From positions 1-64,000 of the forward strand of contig NZ_SJPW01000012.1 in the NCBI RefSeq assembly GCF_007860125.1: a stretch of DNA of 64,000 nucleotides, given 5' to 3'. Both the position numbers and the translations under genes were made by a program. Shown piece after piece: positions 35,966 through 43,488 of the stretch. The first letter of the stretch is position 1. Every line of letters begins with the position of its first letter. The notes beneath the pieces are model-generated. The model ran no database searches and was not told where the DNA came from. It was given only the letters and a program-made list of their open reading frames with translations. This DNA is from Rubripirellula tenax (lineage in GTDB: Bacteria; Planctomycetota; Planctomycetia; Pirellulales; Pirellulaceae).

Positions 35966-37024
35966 ATGAACACAACTCGTCTCCTCAACACGTCTCTATT
36001 TGCCCGCCCAACCCGCCGTGGATGTGATCGTCGCGGTGCCATGCTAGTTCTGATCGTCGTCATGATGATTGGGTTCATGGTCGCCGTCGCTTTCTCCGTC
36101 GACGTCGCGCAAATGCACCTGTCTCGAACAGAACTGCGGTCGGCAACCGACGCAGCATCCAAGGCAGCGGCTGCACGTTTGGCCGAAACGCTCGACCAAA
36201 ACCAAGCGATTGCCGAAGGACAACGAATCGCAGCCGCGAACACCGTCAACGGTGAACCGTTGTTGTTGGACGGCGGTGACTTCACCTTCGGACGCAGCGA
36301 CATCCAACCCAGCGGGAAATTCGCCTTTTCGCAAGGCGGTTCGCCGCAAAACAGCGTCGCGGTCAACGGCCGGCGAACGACCGGTTCTCTTTCGGGCCCC
36401 GTTCCATTGTTCTTTGGAAACATATTCGGCGTCAACTTCTTTGAACCGGTTAGCAACGCGACCGCAACCTACATCGAACGTGACATCGTGTTGGTGGTTG
36501 ACCGCAGCGGTTCGATGAGGGGACAAAAGTTCGCAGATTTGCAAACAGCGATCGACACGTTCATCACCACGCTCGATGGTACGCCCGTCGATGAGAAAGT
36601 GGGGCTCGCTTCGTACAGCCAATTCGCATCCGAAGACGTTGCGTTGACGGAAGACTTGACCCAGATCAGCAGTGGAATGGCAGCCCTTAGCGTCGGCGGA
36701 CTCACCAGCATTTCACGCGGCATTCAAGCCGGTGCAAACGTGATGGCGGGAAGCGCGGGAACGCAATTCGTCGAACAGACGTACATCGTCATGACGGACG
36801 GTATCCACAACACCGCTGCCGAACCACGAATCATCGCCTCATCGCTAGCTGCTCCAAACGTAACCATTCACACGATCACATTCGGCATTGACGCGGACCA
36901 ACCGCGAATGCGTGAAGTCGCGTTGATCGGCGGCGGACGTCACTTCCACGCCGATACCGGTTTGCAATTGATCGAAGTCTATCGCGAAATCGCGTTGACG
37001 CTCAGCACGATCATGACCGAGTAA
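35966..37024 (+). CDS. TadG-like protein with von Willebrand A domain
   Basis: The 352-residue protein has a TadG-type N-terminal membrane segment (AMLVLIVVMMIGFMVAVAFSV) with the usual VDVAQMHLSRTELRSATDAAS following, and a C-terminal vWA domain. The metal-ion-dependent adhesion motif DRSGSMRG is intact near residue 180, and TDGIHN supplies the later metal ligand. It would be exposed in the periplasm or at the surface and may act in adhesion or pilus assembly. It lies between two TadE-like genes in the same direction. Confidence 0.8.
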   Translation: MNTTRLLNTSLFARPTRRGCDRRGAMLVLIVVMMIGFMVAVAFSVDVAQMHLSRTELRSATDAASKAAAARLAETLDQNQAIAEGQRIAAANTVNGEPLLLDGGDFTFGRSDIQPSGKFAFSQGGSPQNSVAVNGRRTTGSLSGPVPLFFGNIFGVNFFEPVSNATATYIERDIVLVVDRSGSMRGQKFADLQTAIDTFITTLDGTPVDEKVGLASYSQFASEDVALTEDLTQISSGMAALSVGGLTSISRGIQAGANVMAGSAGTQFVEQTYIVMTDGIHNTAAEPRIIASSLAAPNVTIHTITFGIDADQPRMREVALIGGGRHFHADTGLQLIEVYREIALTLSTIMTE

Positions 37025-37051
37025 CCTAAGCAAGAACACCGGATCATCACT

Positions 37052-37456
37052 ATGAAACGCTCTTCAAAATCGAATCAACGCCGAGGCACCACCGCAGTCG
37101 AATTTGCGATGGTGGCACCGCTGTTGTTCTTGTTCTTTTTTGCGGCAATGGAGTTTGTCCGCGTCGCGATGATTCGCCATACCGCCGACAACGCCGTATA
37201 CGAAGGATGCCGGATCGGAATCATTCCCGGTGCGACAAACGCGGAAATTCGAACCGAGACCCTTCGCATCATGAGCTCGCTCGGGGTCAACAATGTCACT
37301 TTGAACGTGACACCGGCATTGATCGATGACCGAACCGACGAAGTCACCGTGCAAATCGAAATCCCCCTGGATTCCAACAGCTACGTGCCCAACAAATTCG
37401 TCGCCGGACGGTCGATCGTCCGCGAACTGACGCTCCGCCGTGAAGGCAACCGATAG
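37052..37456 (+). CDS. Second TadE-like protein
   Basis: The 134-residue product has the TadE pattern: basic start (MKRSSKSNQRRG), then TTAVEFAMVAPLLFLFFFAAMEF with the conserved Glu, then a short periplasmic part ending RELTLRREGNR. It is the third Tad-like gene of the set, 27 bases after the vWA gene. It closely resembles the first TadE-like protein in layout, though not in the C-terminal part. It is convergent with the DUF2203 gene, only 24 bases between their stops. Confidence 0.78.
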   Translation: MKRSSKSNQRRGTTAVEFAMVAPLLFLFFFAAMEFVRVAMIRHTADNAVYEGCRIGIIPGATNAEIRTETLRIMSSLGVNNVTLNVTPALIDDRTDEVTVQIEIPLDSNSYVPNKFVAGRSIVRELTLRREGNR

Positions 37457-37480
37457 CCGTTGAAACGGATCAGTCGAAGA

Positions 37481-37948
37481 CTAACAGCCGACGGTCGTCG
37501 CGTCCCACTTTTTGCGGTCGCGCGACGTCTGGCCCAATTCATGCCAGTATTCCACGCGATCGTCGTCTGGTAACCAACAAAGAAAAACAGGCCGGCGGTT
37601 CAATTGCGCCGGAAAGTCGACGGATCCATCAAAAGGCTCGTGGGCTTCGACACCGAACGACGCCAGCTCGTCTTGGTACGACTTCAACTGATTGACGTCC
37701 TGGGCCAGCGAATCTCGCATATCCGACACCTCATCGAGGTATGCCTGACCGTTGAAGGTCTCGGGCAACGCGTCGATGGCACGCAGCTGCTCCTTCTGGG
37801 TGGCTACAGATGCGCTCAATCGTGCAAGATCACGAACGATTCGACGGACCAACGGCAGCGTCTTTGTGGCGCGAGCGGGGGTGTAGGAAATCGACTGAAG
37901 TGGATTTCCGTCGTTCGAGTCGTGGGTCTGATTGATGGCGCGAACCAT
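37481..37948 (-). CDS. DUF2203 family protein
   Basis: The roughly 155-residue product ends with the DUF2203 motif: FDGSVDFPAQLNRRPVFLCW followed by RVEYWHELGQ. The N-terminal part is helical and may form a coiled coil (LVRRIVRDLARLSASVATQ). The family has no known function. I chose ATG 37948 over the longer frame from 38011 because the extra residues do not fit the family, though the longer form cannot be excluded. It is monocistronic. Confidence 0.75.
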   Translation of the reverse strand: MVRAINQTHDSNDGNPLQSISYTPARATKTLPLVRRIVRDLARLSASVATQKEQLRAIDALPETFNGQAYLDEVSDMRDSLAQDVNQLKSYQDELASFGVEAHEPFDGSVDFPAQLNRRPVFLCWLPDDDRVEYWHELGQTSRDRKKWDATTVGC

Positions 37949-38422
37949 GGGAATACCTTTTCCAAAGGGAGAAGAGGCGATCTCAACTGTGTAAGTGTTA
38001 TGACGAGTCAAACCGTCAAACGGTTCCGGTTTGCAAACAGAATGAAGTCACCGTCCAACGGAACAAACTCTACGCACATCCGCTCCACGGACCACCAACA
38101 AAACATTTTCGGCGCCAAAACGCCGTGAAACTGTCCAATTGAAAGCATTTCCGCACGGTTTTAGCGATTCTGTGTCAAAACGGCCGTGGGAAGGGCAAAA
38201 TTTATCACTTGTCAAGGCGGGATTCCTTGACGCGCCCAAATTTTGACCTAGAGTTGCAAGTGTCGGAAACAGCGAATACGCACGGAAAGAATTCGCGGGC
38301 ACAACCGGCCTACGTAGCGGTGAAGCAGGAATCAGGGTCGATTCTAGAATCCTGCACGACATCGGAAATGTAGGCACGCACGAGAAACAAAAAATTGGGC
38401 CGGTTAAGGTAAAGGACGGAAC
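37949..38422. other. csrA upstream region with inverted repeat
   Basis: These 474 bases separate the DUF2203 gene from csrA. They contain a perfect 7-base inverted repeat (gtcaagg 38211-38217, ccttgac 38225-38231) with a 7-base loop, followed by a ttgacc hexamer at 38243-38248 that could be a -35 box, though no good -10 is seen. The csrA transcript would have a long leader, in which GGA motifs (for example at 38292-38360 in gaagcaggaatcaggg) could allow self-regulation by CsrA. This last point is inference. Confidence 0.4.
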
Positions 38423-38659
38423 ATGCTGGTTTTATCAAGAAAAAAGAACGAAAGTATCGTCATCAACAACGACATCAAGATCGTTGTTGTTGAAATCCGT
38501 GGTGACAAGGTTCGGCTGGGTGTGGAAGCACCCCGTGAAGTGCCGGTTCACCGCCGCGAAGTCTATGACGCGATCCAGCGAAGTCTGGAAGCGGGTGAGT
38601 TGACCGTCGAGTCAACTGATACGCCCGTTGAATCGGGCGATGCCCCTATTGAATCATAG
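38423..38659 (+). CDS. csrA: Carbon storage regulator CsrA
   Basis: The 78-residue protein is an RNA-binding translational regulator that binds GGA motifs in mRNA leaders. The family core is complete: [15 protein letters not shown] at the start, [17 protein letters not shown], then [13 protein letters not shown] with the conserved Val/His/Arg contact residues. The C-terminal tail is longer than in E. coli (61 residues) and ends with a Ser/Thr/Glu-rich repeat of the form [18 protein letters not shown] good aaagga ribosome site lies just upstream. It stands alone between DUF2203 and tRNA-Glu; an imperfect hairpin at about 38672-38697 follows it. Confidence 0.95.
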   Translation: MLVLSRKKNESIVINNDIKIVVVEIRGDKVRLGVEAPREVPVHRREVYDAIQRSLEAGELTVESTDTPVESGDAPIES

Positions 38660-38921
38660 TTGAACGTCGATCGGCGCTTCCCAAAAGGAGCGTCGTTTGC
38701 GTTCCTTTCGGCGAGCGGGGTTGTTCAGTCGATTGCGTGAAAATAATTAGCGAAGTCGCGTTCCTGCGACGCTGATTTTCACCATCTGTTGTTCCTCAGC
38801 AAGAATTTCTAGCGGGCGGCCATCACCGCCTTGACGGGTTCGCCGTCACTTCGCTACAACGGTGCCCACAAGGACATTTGGAGCCGAATCATTGGCCCGC
38901 AACTGTCGTTGTTACATTGAC

Positions 38922-38994
38922 GGTCCCTTCGTCTAGTGGTCTAGGACACTGCCCTTTCACGGCGGCAACACGGGTTCGAACCCCGTAGGGATCA
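38922..38994 (+). tRNA. trnE: tRNA-Glu (anticodon UUC)
   Basis: A 73-base cloverleaf is visible: acceptor ggtccct (38922-38928) pairing with agggatc (38987-38993) with one G-U pair, D-arm around gtctagtggtctaggac, anticodon stem ctgcc/ggcgg with loop ctttcac and anticodon ttc (38956-38958), and T-arm acggg/cccgt with loop ttcgaac. The CCA end is not encoded (gene ends in a, then tctc). A rho-independent terminator follows at 39024. Confidence 0.95.
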
Positions 38995-39023
38995 TCTCTG
39001 TTTCGGCTCTCACGTCGAAACAC

Positions 39024-39052
39024 AAAAAGCTCGCTATATGCGAGCTTTTTTT
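39024..39052 (+). terminator. Rho-independent terminator after tRNA-Glu
   Basis: An 11-base perfect stem (aaaaagctcgc and its complement) with a 5-base loop (tatat) runs into a T tract of seven. It lies 30 bases after the tRNA end and is the clearest intrinsic terminator in the window. Confidence 0.9.
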
Positions 39053-39179
39053 ATGCGCCGTGGACACGTACGTTAGCCACCGTCACCTGCTTTCGGTTGT
39101 ATCGCAAATGTGAGAAAATTCAGAAACGTTGCCAACTCGGCACGCAACTCGACTTTTCTACGAAGTGAACCAAACCACC

Positions 39180-41252
39180 ATGGCTACTTCTGCTGCGAAG
39201 CGTATCGAACAATTGCGTGGCGAGATTCGCCGCCTCGACCATCTCTATTACGTCGAGGCGACACCCGAGGTTTCAGACCTTGCATACGATCGGCTGCTTG
39301 AGGAACTCAAGGAACTTGAGGCCGCGAATCCTCAGTTCGCGTCGCCCGATTCACCAACGCAGCGCGTCGGCGACGCCCCCGTCGATCACTTGGTTCAAGT
39401 TCCACACTCCGTGCCGATGTTGTCGATCGATAATACGTACAGCCGCGAGGAACTGAAGTCCTATTTTGATCGAACCGAAAAGCTGCTCGACGGCGAACCC
39501 ATCGAATGGGTGATGGAATACAAAATCGACGGCGTCGCCGGATCGATCCGGTACGAAGGCGGCGCGATGACATTGGCCCTGACGCGTGGCAACGGCGATG
39601 TTGGCGATGACATCACGCACAACATTCGCACGATCCGAGATCTGCCGTTGGCAATGGTCGGGCAAAAGATCCCGCCGGTGATCGAAGTTCGCGGCGAAGT
39701 TTACATGACCAACGCCGACTTGGCCGACCTGAATCTGCGGCAAGCCCAATCCGGTGAAGAACCCTACAAAAACACCCGCAACGTAACGGCCGGAACAATC
39801 AGGTTGCTGGATCCGGCAATCGCGGCACAGCGAAAGCTGCGATTTTTCTGTCACGGCGTGGGACAAACCGACGGACTGAAAGCAAAAACACACATCGAAT
39901 TTTTGCGTGAAGTTGGACAATTGGGTATTCCGCCCACTCCCGACGTGCAACTGTTCCCAAATTCTGCGGCCGCACTGGAAGCCGTGGCCGCGCTCGAAGA
40001 AGAAATGCCCGAGTTGCCATTCGAAGTCGACGGGATTGTTTTCAAGGTCAACGACTTCAACCAACGCGATCGACTGGGAATGCGAAGCAAGAGCCCACGC
40101 TGGTTGATCGCTTACAAATTCGAACGCTACGAAGCGTCGACCATCCTGACCTCGATCACCGTCCAAGTCGGTAAAACGGGAACCATCACCCCGGTCGCCA
40201 ATTTGACTCCGGTCGATATTGCCGACACCACTGTATCCCGCGCTTCGTTGCACAACGCCGATGAAATCGAACGGCTTGACGTCCGCGAGGGCGATACCGT
40301 GATCGTCGAAAAAGCGGGAAAGATCATTCCGAAAGTGGTCCGCGTCGAAAAGCATCTTCGCAAAACCGATCTGCCGAAATGGACATTCCCGACGGAATGC
40401 CCACAGTGCGAATCGGAACTGGTGCGTGATGAAGGCGGCGTCTACATCCGCTGTCCCAATCCATCGTGCCCGGCCCAATTGCGCCAACGTTTGGTCTACT
40501 TTGGAAGCCGGACCGGCATGGATATTGATGGACTCGGCGAAGAAGTCGTTGATTTGTTGATGAGCCATCGATTGATCGAAGGCTATGCCGACCTCTACCG
40601 CCTGAACGTCGATCAAGTAGCAGCGCTGGCATGGCCCAAACAGCGTAAGGGCAAAGACGGCGCGATGATCGATGTTCTCTTCGGTCAACTCAACGCGGAA
40701 GCCTTGATTCGCGGTATCGATGCCAGCCGTGATCGTGGATTGGCGCGCGTGCTGTCGTCCATTTCGATTCGTCACGTGGGGCCGCGTGTCGCCAAGCTGA
40801 TTTCTCGAGTCCACTTCACGATCGGTAAGTTGATGGACGCGTCGATCGATGATCTGGCGTCGATACACGAAATAGGCGATCGAATCGCCAAGAGTGTCGT
40901 CGAATTTTGCAGTAGTCCAACCGGCAGGCAACTTTTCGCGGACCTTGAAACGGTGGGCGTCAAGCTGTCCGACCCCGAGCCAGAGAAGATCGAAGGCAGT
41001 CCCATCGTGGGCAAGTCGGTCGTGGTGACCGGCACGCTGAAACAGTTCAAGCGGGACGAGATCAAAGGGTTGATCGAAAAACTCGGTGGCCGGGCATCAT
41101 CGAGCGTCAGCAAAAAGACAGACTTCCTCTTAGCCGGCGAAAAAGCGGGCAGCAAGTTGGAAAAGGCGGAAAAACTAGGCGTGAAGATCATCACCGAAGA
41201 TGAGTTTCAAGCAATGCTCGACAATGCGTCGAGCGACTCCGAATCAGTCTAA
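39180..41252 (+). CDS. ligA: NAD-dependent DNA ligase
   Basis: The roughly 690-residue enzyme seals nicks in DNA using NAD. Domains in order: Ia domain with DHLYYVEATPEVSD, adenylation domain with the catalytic Lys in EYKIDGVAGS, OB fold (QVGKTGTITPVANL), a four-Cys zinc finger (CPQC and CPNPSC), helix-hairpin-helix region (FGSRTGMDIDGLG and later SISIRHVGPRVA) and a C-terminal BRCT domain (GKSVVVTGTLKQFKRDEI). I chose ATG 39180 (MATSAAKRIEQLR), since it matches the family N-terminus; the frame continues to 39129. It is convergent with the M50 gene; their stop codons overlap by four bases. Confidence 0.96.
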   Translation: MATSAAKRIEQLRGEIRRLDHLYYVEATPEVSDLAYDRLLEELKELEAANPQFASPDSPTQRVGDAPVDHLVQVPHSVPMLSIDNTYSREELKSYFDRTEKLLDGEPIEWVMEYKIDGVAGSIRYEGGAMTLALTRGNGDVGDDITHNIRTIRDLPLAMVGQKIPPVIEVRGEVYMTNADLADLNLRQAQSGEEPYKNTRNVTAGTIRLLDPAIAAQRKLRFFCHGVGQTDGLKAKTHIEFLREVGQLGIPPTPDVQLFPNSAAALEAVAALEEEMPELPFEVDGIVFKVNDFNQRDRLGMRSKSPRWLIAYKFERYEASTILTSITVQVGKTGTITPVANLTPVDIADTTVSRASLHNADEIERLDVREGDTVIVEKAGKIIPKVVRVEKHLRKTDLPKWTFPTECPQCESELVRDEGGVYIRCPNPSCPAQLRQRLVYFGSRTGMDIDGLGEEVVDLLMSHRLIEGYADLYRLNVDQVAALAWPKQRKGKDGAMIDVLFGQLNAEALIRGIDASRDRGLARVLSSISIRHVGPRVAKLISRVHFTIGKLMDASIDDLASIHEIGDRIAKSVVEFCSSPTGRQLFADLETVGVKLSDPEPEKIEGSPIVGKSVVVTGTLKQFKRDEIKGLIEKLGGRASSSVSKKTDFLLAGEKAGSKLEKAEKLGVKIITEDEFQAMLDNASSDSESV

Positions 41253-43480
41253 CGGAATCGCAACAAGCCGCTCAGCCATCTCGATGCTCGGCCGACGATC
41301 GAAACCGGCGCCGCATCGATTCGTGTCGTTGCCATCGCCCCGGTGATTAGCGGTGCGTTGTCAGCTTTTCCCAGCTCGACACGGACCACGTACGAGGTCT
41401 CCAGAGGGTTCTGGGACCGAGCCGCTCGCACGTCATCGCGTCGATCGGCGTTCTGAATCTCGTCCCATTCGCTGTGTGCGATTTCGACGACGGTTCCGGA
41501 AAATTTCTCGGAAGGCATTGTCTCCAGGACCATCTTCACTTTCGCTCCCACAGCGATTCGTTCGACCTGGCTCTGTTGCAAAACAATCTCCGCATCCCAA
41601 GCGTCATCGCCAAGGATCGTCATTAATTCATGCCCCGATTCCAAGTAACAGCGGTCGTTCTTCGCATCCGTCGGAAAACCGGACCAACTGATCAAGCGGT
41701 TTTCGACGGCCGATTGAGAATCGAACGCGCGGTGGGGTGCCGCGATCAACCTGCCACTGCTAGTTGCCTTGATCGCCAAACCGCTGCGACGTTGCGAATG
41801 AGTTGCAAGCTGCGCCGTCAGGTCTTGCAACAGTGATTCCTGCATCGGCAATTCGTTTGCAATTTCCGGCACATCGAAGGCGGCACGCTTCATCGATTCG
41901 ACCATCAATGTCTGACTCTTGTGCCGACCCTGAATCCTTTGGAATTGCATTTCAATGTCAGAGTTTTCCAGTCTCGCAATCACCTCACCTTGTTGCACGG
42001 CGTCGCCGGGGCGTTTTTCTAGAACGCTTAGAGTGCCCGCGGTCGCGACGTAAATCGGCGTTTCGTTGCGCGGAACAATCTTGGCTGTCGACGAGACGCC
42101 CGACGGCAGCGGGACGAACGAAAACGCGACCAACGCAGCGGTAAGTGCGGTGGTGATCATCAATCGGTTCATGCGAATGTTTTTTCGGCGTGCGGGATTT
42201 CGAAAGAATTTGAAGGGGCCACGGAGCGTCGCGAACAACATTCCCCCTGCGGCGAACGCACATAGCACTCGGCCGACCGACTCGAGGCCGTAGGGACGAA
42301 GCAACGTCGCCACCAACCATAGGATCGCCAGCGTCAGCGACCATCGATACACGAACGCCGCAACCGCATAGACGAGCAGACTAACGCGTTCGAAGCCGGA
42401 CATCGGTTCATCGGTCAACTCATCAACACCGAACAACGCTCGGTTGGCGTGACCCGACAACAGACGACGTGACTTTTCACCCAAATTGGGAACGTCCACC
42501 AAGTCGGACAAAACGAAATATCCGTCGTAGCGAAGCAGCGGGTTTGCGTTGAACAGTACTGTGCTGACGCTGCAGACCAACATCACATTCATGGCGACGT
42601 AGTGGACCATTCCCGGCGCCGTCGAGGCCCAAACCAACGTCGCAATCGATGCCAAGAAGACTTCCGTAGCGATGCCCGCCAATCCGACGGCCGCGCGCTG
42701 AAAACGACTGGGCAGCATCCATGAATCGGACGTGTCGCAGTAGAGCGCCGGTGTAAACACCAACAGCATCGGCCCGATCTGGTGACACTCGCCGCCGAAG
42801 TGTTTGCACATGATGGCATGTCCTAGCTCGTGCAGCACCTTCGTAACGCCAATCACGCACGCCAACACCAGCATGGCTTCCAAACGAATCCAACTCCCCA
42901 TCGCCGGGAATTGCGCCGCAAACGTATCGAAGTGAATCACGAAAACGGCTGCAGCCAAAGCAAGCGTTAACAGGAACGCGGCTGTGCCGAATCGACCCAA
43001 AAACGGTCGCACCAAGGGATACAGTCGCTTGAGCAGCGGTTCGGGATCGACCCCCGGGAATCGAATGAATAGCAAGCCGGATAGATGGCCGATCCATTTT
43101 TGACGAATCTCTTTTTGCGCACGTTCGCGAAGCCGATCGCCCTGGAGCGCGACATCCGAAATCGTCAGACTGATTTGGTGAAAGCGAAAGACCAGTTGGT
43201 TCAACTCGGCCGTCGTGACTTTCTGTGGACGATAGGCGTCCTCGTAAGCCAAGCGAATCTCTTCCAGCGTTCGCTCGCCATCCAGTTGCTCCAGCACAAA
43301 GTACTCATCCGGTCGAAGGCGATGGTACTTCATCGCGATTGGATCCTTGACCACGACCGCCGATTCATGCTTGTGTGTGGTCCGGACGACCTTCAAATCC
43401 AACCGCCTGCGTACGTTCAACCGATGGCCCGCGGAAGTGGGTTTCGTTGGCGTGGGCGGAACGGGACGAAGTTGGTTCAA
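41249..43480 (-). CDS. M50 metalloprotease fused to HlyD-type adaptor, PqqD-like N-terminus
   Basis: The 743-residue protein joins three parts. Residues about 28-115 look like a PqqD/RRE-type winged-helix region (DEYFVLEQLDGERTLEEI). Residues about 160-430 form a membrane-embedded site-2-protease core with HELGH (217-221) and NPLLRYDGYF (313-322), the second metal motif. Residues about 440-743 are a HlyD-like adaptor: a membrane segment, a lipoyl-like half-motif (GTLSVLEKRPGDAVQQGEVI), a coiled coil, then the second half with GAKVKMVLE. Proteins of this kind are annotated as putative peptide zinc metalloprotease proteins linked to export. It starts nine bases after the stop of the sensor-HlyD gene, so the two work as a pair. 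No outer-membrane TolC or ABC gene is present next to them. Confidence 0.8.
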   Translation of the reverse strand: MNQLRPVPPTPTKPTSAGHRLNVRRRLDLKVVRTTHKHESAVVVKDPIAMKYHRLRPDEYFVLEQLDGERTLEEIRLAYEDAYRPQKVTTAELNQLVFRFHQISLTISDVALQGDRLRERAQKEIRQKWIGHLSGLLFIRFPGVDPEPLLKRLYPLVRPFLGRFGTAAFLLTLALAAAVFVIHFDTFAAQFPAMGSWIRLEAMLVLACVIGVTKVLHELGHAIMCKHFGGECHQIGPMLLVFTPALYCDTSDSWMLPSRFQRAAVGLAGIATEVFLASIATLVWASTAPGMVHYVAMNVMLVCSVSTVLFNANPLLRYDGYFVLSDLVDVPNLGEKSRRLLSGHANRALFGVDELTDEPMSGFERVSLLVYAVAAFVYRWSLTLAILWLVATLLRPYGLESVGRVLCAFAAGGMLFATLRGPFKFFRNPARRKNIRMNRLMITTALTAALVAFSFVPLPSGVSSTAKIVPRNETPIYVATAGTLSVLEKRPGDAVQQGEVIARLENSDIEMQFQRIQGRHKSQTLMVESMKRAAFDVPEIANELPMQESLLQDLTAQLATHSQRRSGLAIKATSSGRLIAAPHRAFDSQSAVENRLISWSGFPTDAKNDRCYLESGHELMTILGDDAWDAEIVLQQSQVERIAVGAKVKMVLETMPSEKFSGTVVEIAHSEWDEIQNADRRDDVRAARSQNPLETSYVVRVELGKADNAPLITGAMATTRIDAAPVSIVGRASRWLSGLLRFR

Positions 43481-43488
43481 AACAGTCC

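Noticed and set aside
39351-40931. 526-codon minus-strand frame in ligA
   Set aside because: It is the antisense shadow of a well-identified ligase with all expected domains.
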